Source: Bacillota bacterium (GTDB lineage Bacteria > Bacillota > Clostridia > Lachnospirales > Lachnospiraceae). Taken from it: DNA of 64,000 nucleotides. Location: assembly GCA_023435895.1 (NCBI GenBank), contig JAEZLH010000006.1, positions 77,480 to 141,479 on the forward strand, in the 5' to 3' direction. A program made the position numbers and the translations under genes. Below are positions 63,996 to 64,000 of the stretch, in pieces (within the stretch, counting starts at the first letter, position 1; the number at the start of each line of letters is the position of its first letter). The notes under the pieces were generated by a model. The model was not told the DNA's origin, did not search any database, and worked only from the letters and a program-made list of their open reading frames with translations.

Positions 63996-64000
63996 ATGAT
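63996..64000 (+). CDS. Start of a gene cut by the window end
   Basis: AGGAGG at 63986-63991 is followed by an ATG at 63996. Only five bases of the gene are in view, so its product is unknown. Confidence 0.5.

Overview
The window is AT-rich DNA with strong AGGAGG-type ribosome binding sites, rho-independent terminators and gene families typical of low-GC Firmicutes. Two jelly-roll-containing Csp-like subtilases, an intracellular GH43 enzyme, a YuaF/flotillin pair, an ABC-F gene with a leader-peptide attenuator, an IS1634-type insertion sequence and three nitroreductase-fold enzymes together suggest an anaerobic, plant-fibre-degrading member of the Lachnospiraceae (Lachnoclostridium phytofermentans-like). 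That placement is inference from gene content; no rRNA, tRNA or CRISPR array is visible.

Layout. 1-8.2 kb: lipid kinase, amino-acid permease with divergent LysR regulator, YbaK editing protein, DMT exporter with XRE-cupin regulator, then nitroreductase, threonine-synthase-like enzyme and acetamidase/formamidase. 8.2-8.7 kb: a REP-like imperfect palindrome. 8.7-14.7 kb: free-Met-sulfoxide reductase and a YibE/F pair, a TetR/Acg-nitroreductase unit, carbamate kinase. 15-21.3 kb: ketopantoate-reductase-like gene, a DHFR-like/nitroreductase/TIM-barrel run, and a polar amino-acid ABC importer behind a short hairpin leader. 21.3-28 kb: PhzF, DUF1697, an Lsa-type ABC-F gene behind a roughly 0.5 kb attenuator leader, then a His/Asp-rich YuaF-like membrane protein and flotillin. 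28-37.2 kb: AraC regulator, lipoprotein esterase, arylsulfotransferase-like protein, bicovalent-flavin oxidase, two tandem Csp-like subtilases. 37.4-44.9 kb: hybrid histidine kinase, autoregulated TetR plus PocR-sensor gene, an IS1634-family element between perfect 112-bp direct repeats, and an EAL-HDOD signalling protein. 44.9-54.8 kb: a cluster of Asp/Glu-type racemase, PucR regulator, two D-2-hydroxyacid dehydrogenases, AEC transporter, aminotransferase, FAD oxidoreductase and ion-transporter-family permease that looks like one catabolic or interconversion system for an unidentified amino or hydroxy acid. 55-58.5 kb: GH43, SDR, and a stand-alone LOR/SDH-type domain protein. 58.7-62.9 kb: a Fur-boxed siderophore ABC operon with overlapping genes. 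63.4-64 kb: a decayed acyl-CoA reductase (LuxC) fragment and the first bases of another gene.

The signals that ordinary gene calling would miss are the 112-bp duplication around the IS, the REP-like repeat family that also lies inside that duplication, the two small leader ORFs and terminator ahead of the ABC-F gene, a hairpin whose right arm can pair with a Shine-Dalgarno sequence ahead of the amino-acid binding protein, and perfect palindromic operators ahead of the TetR gene, the PucR region and the iron operon.
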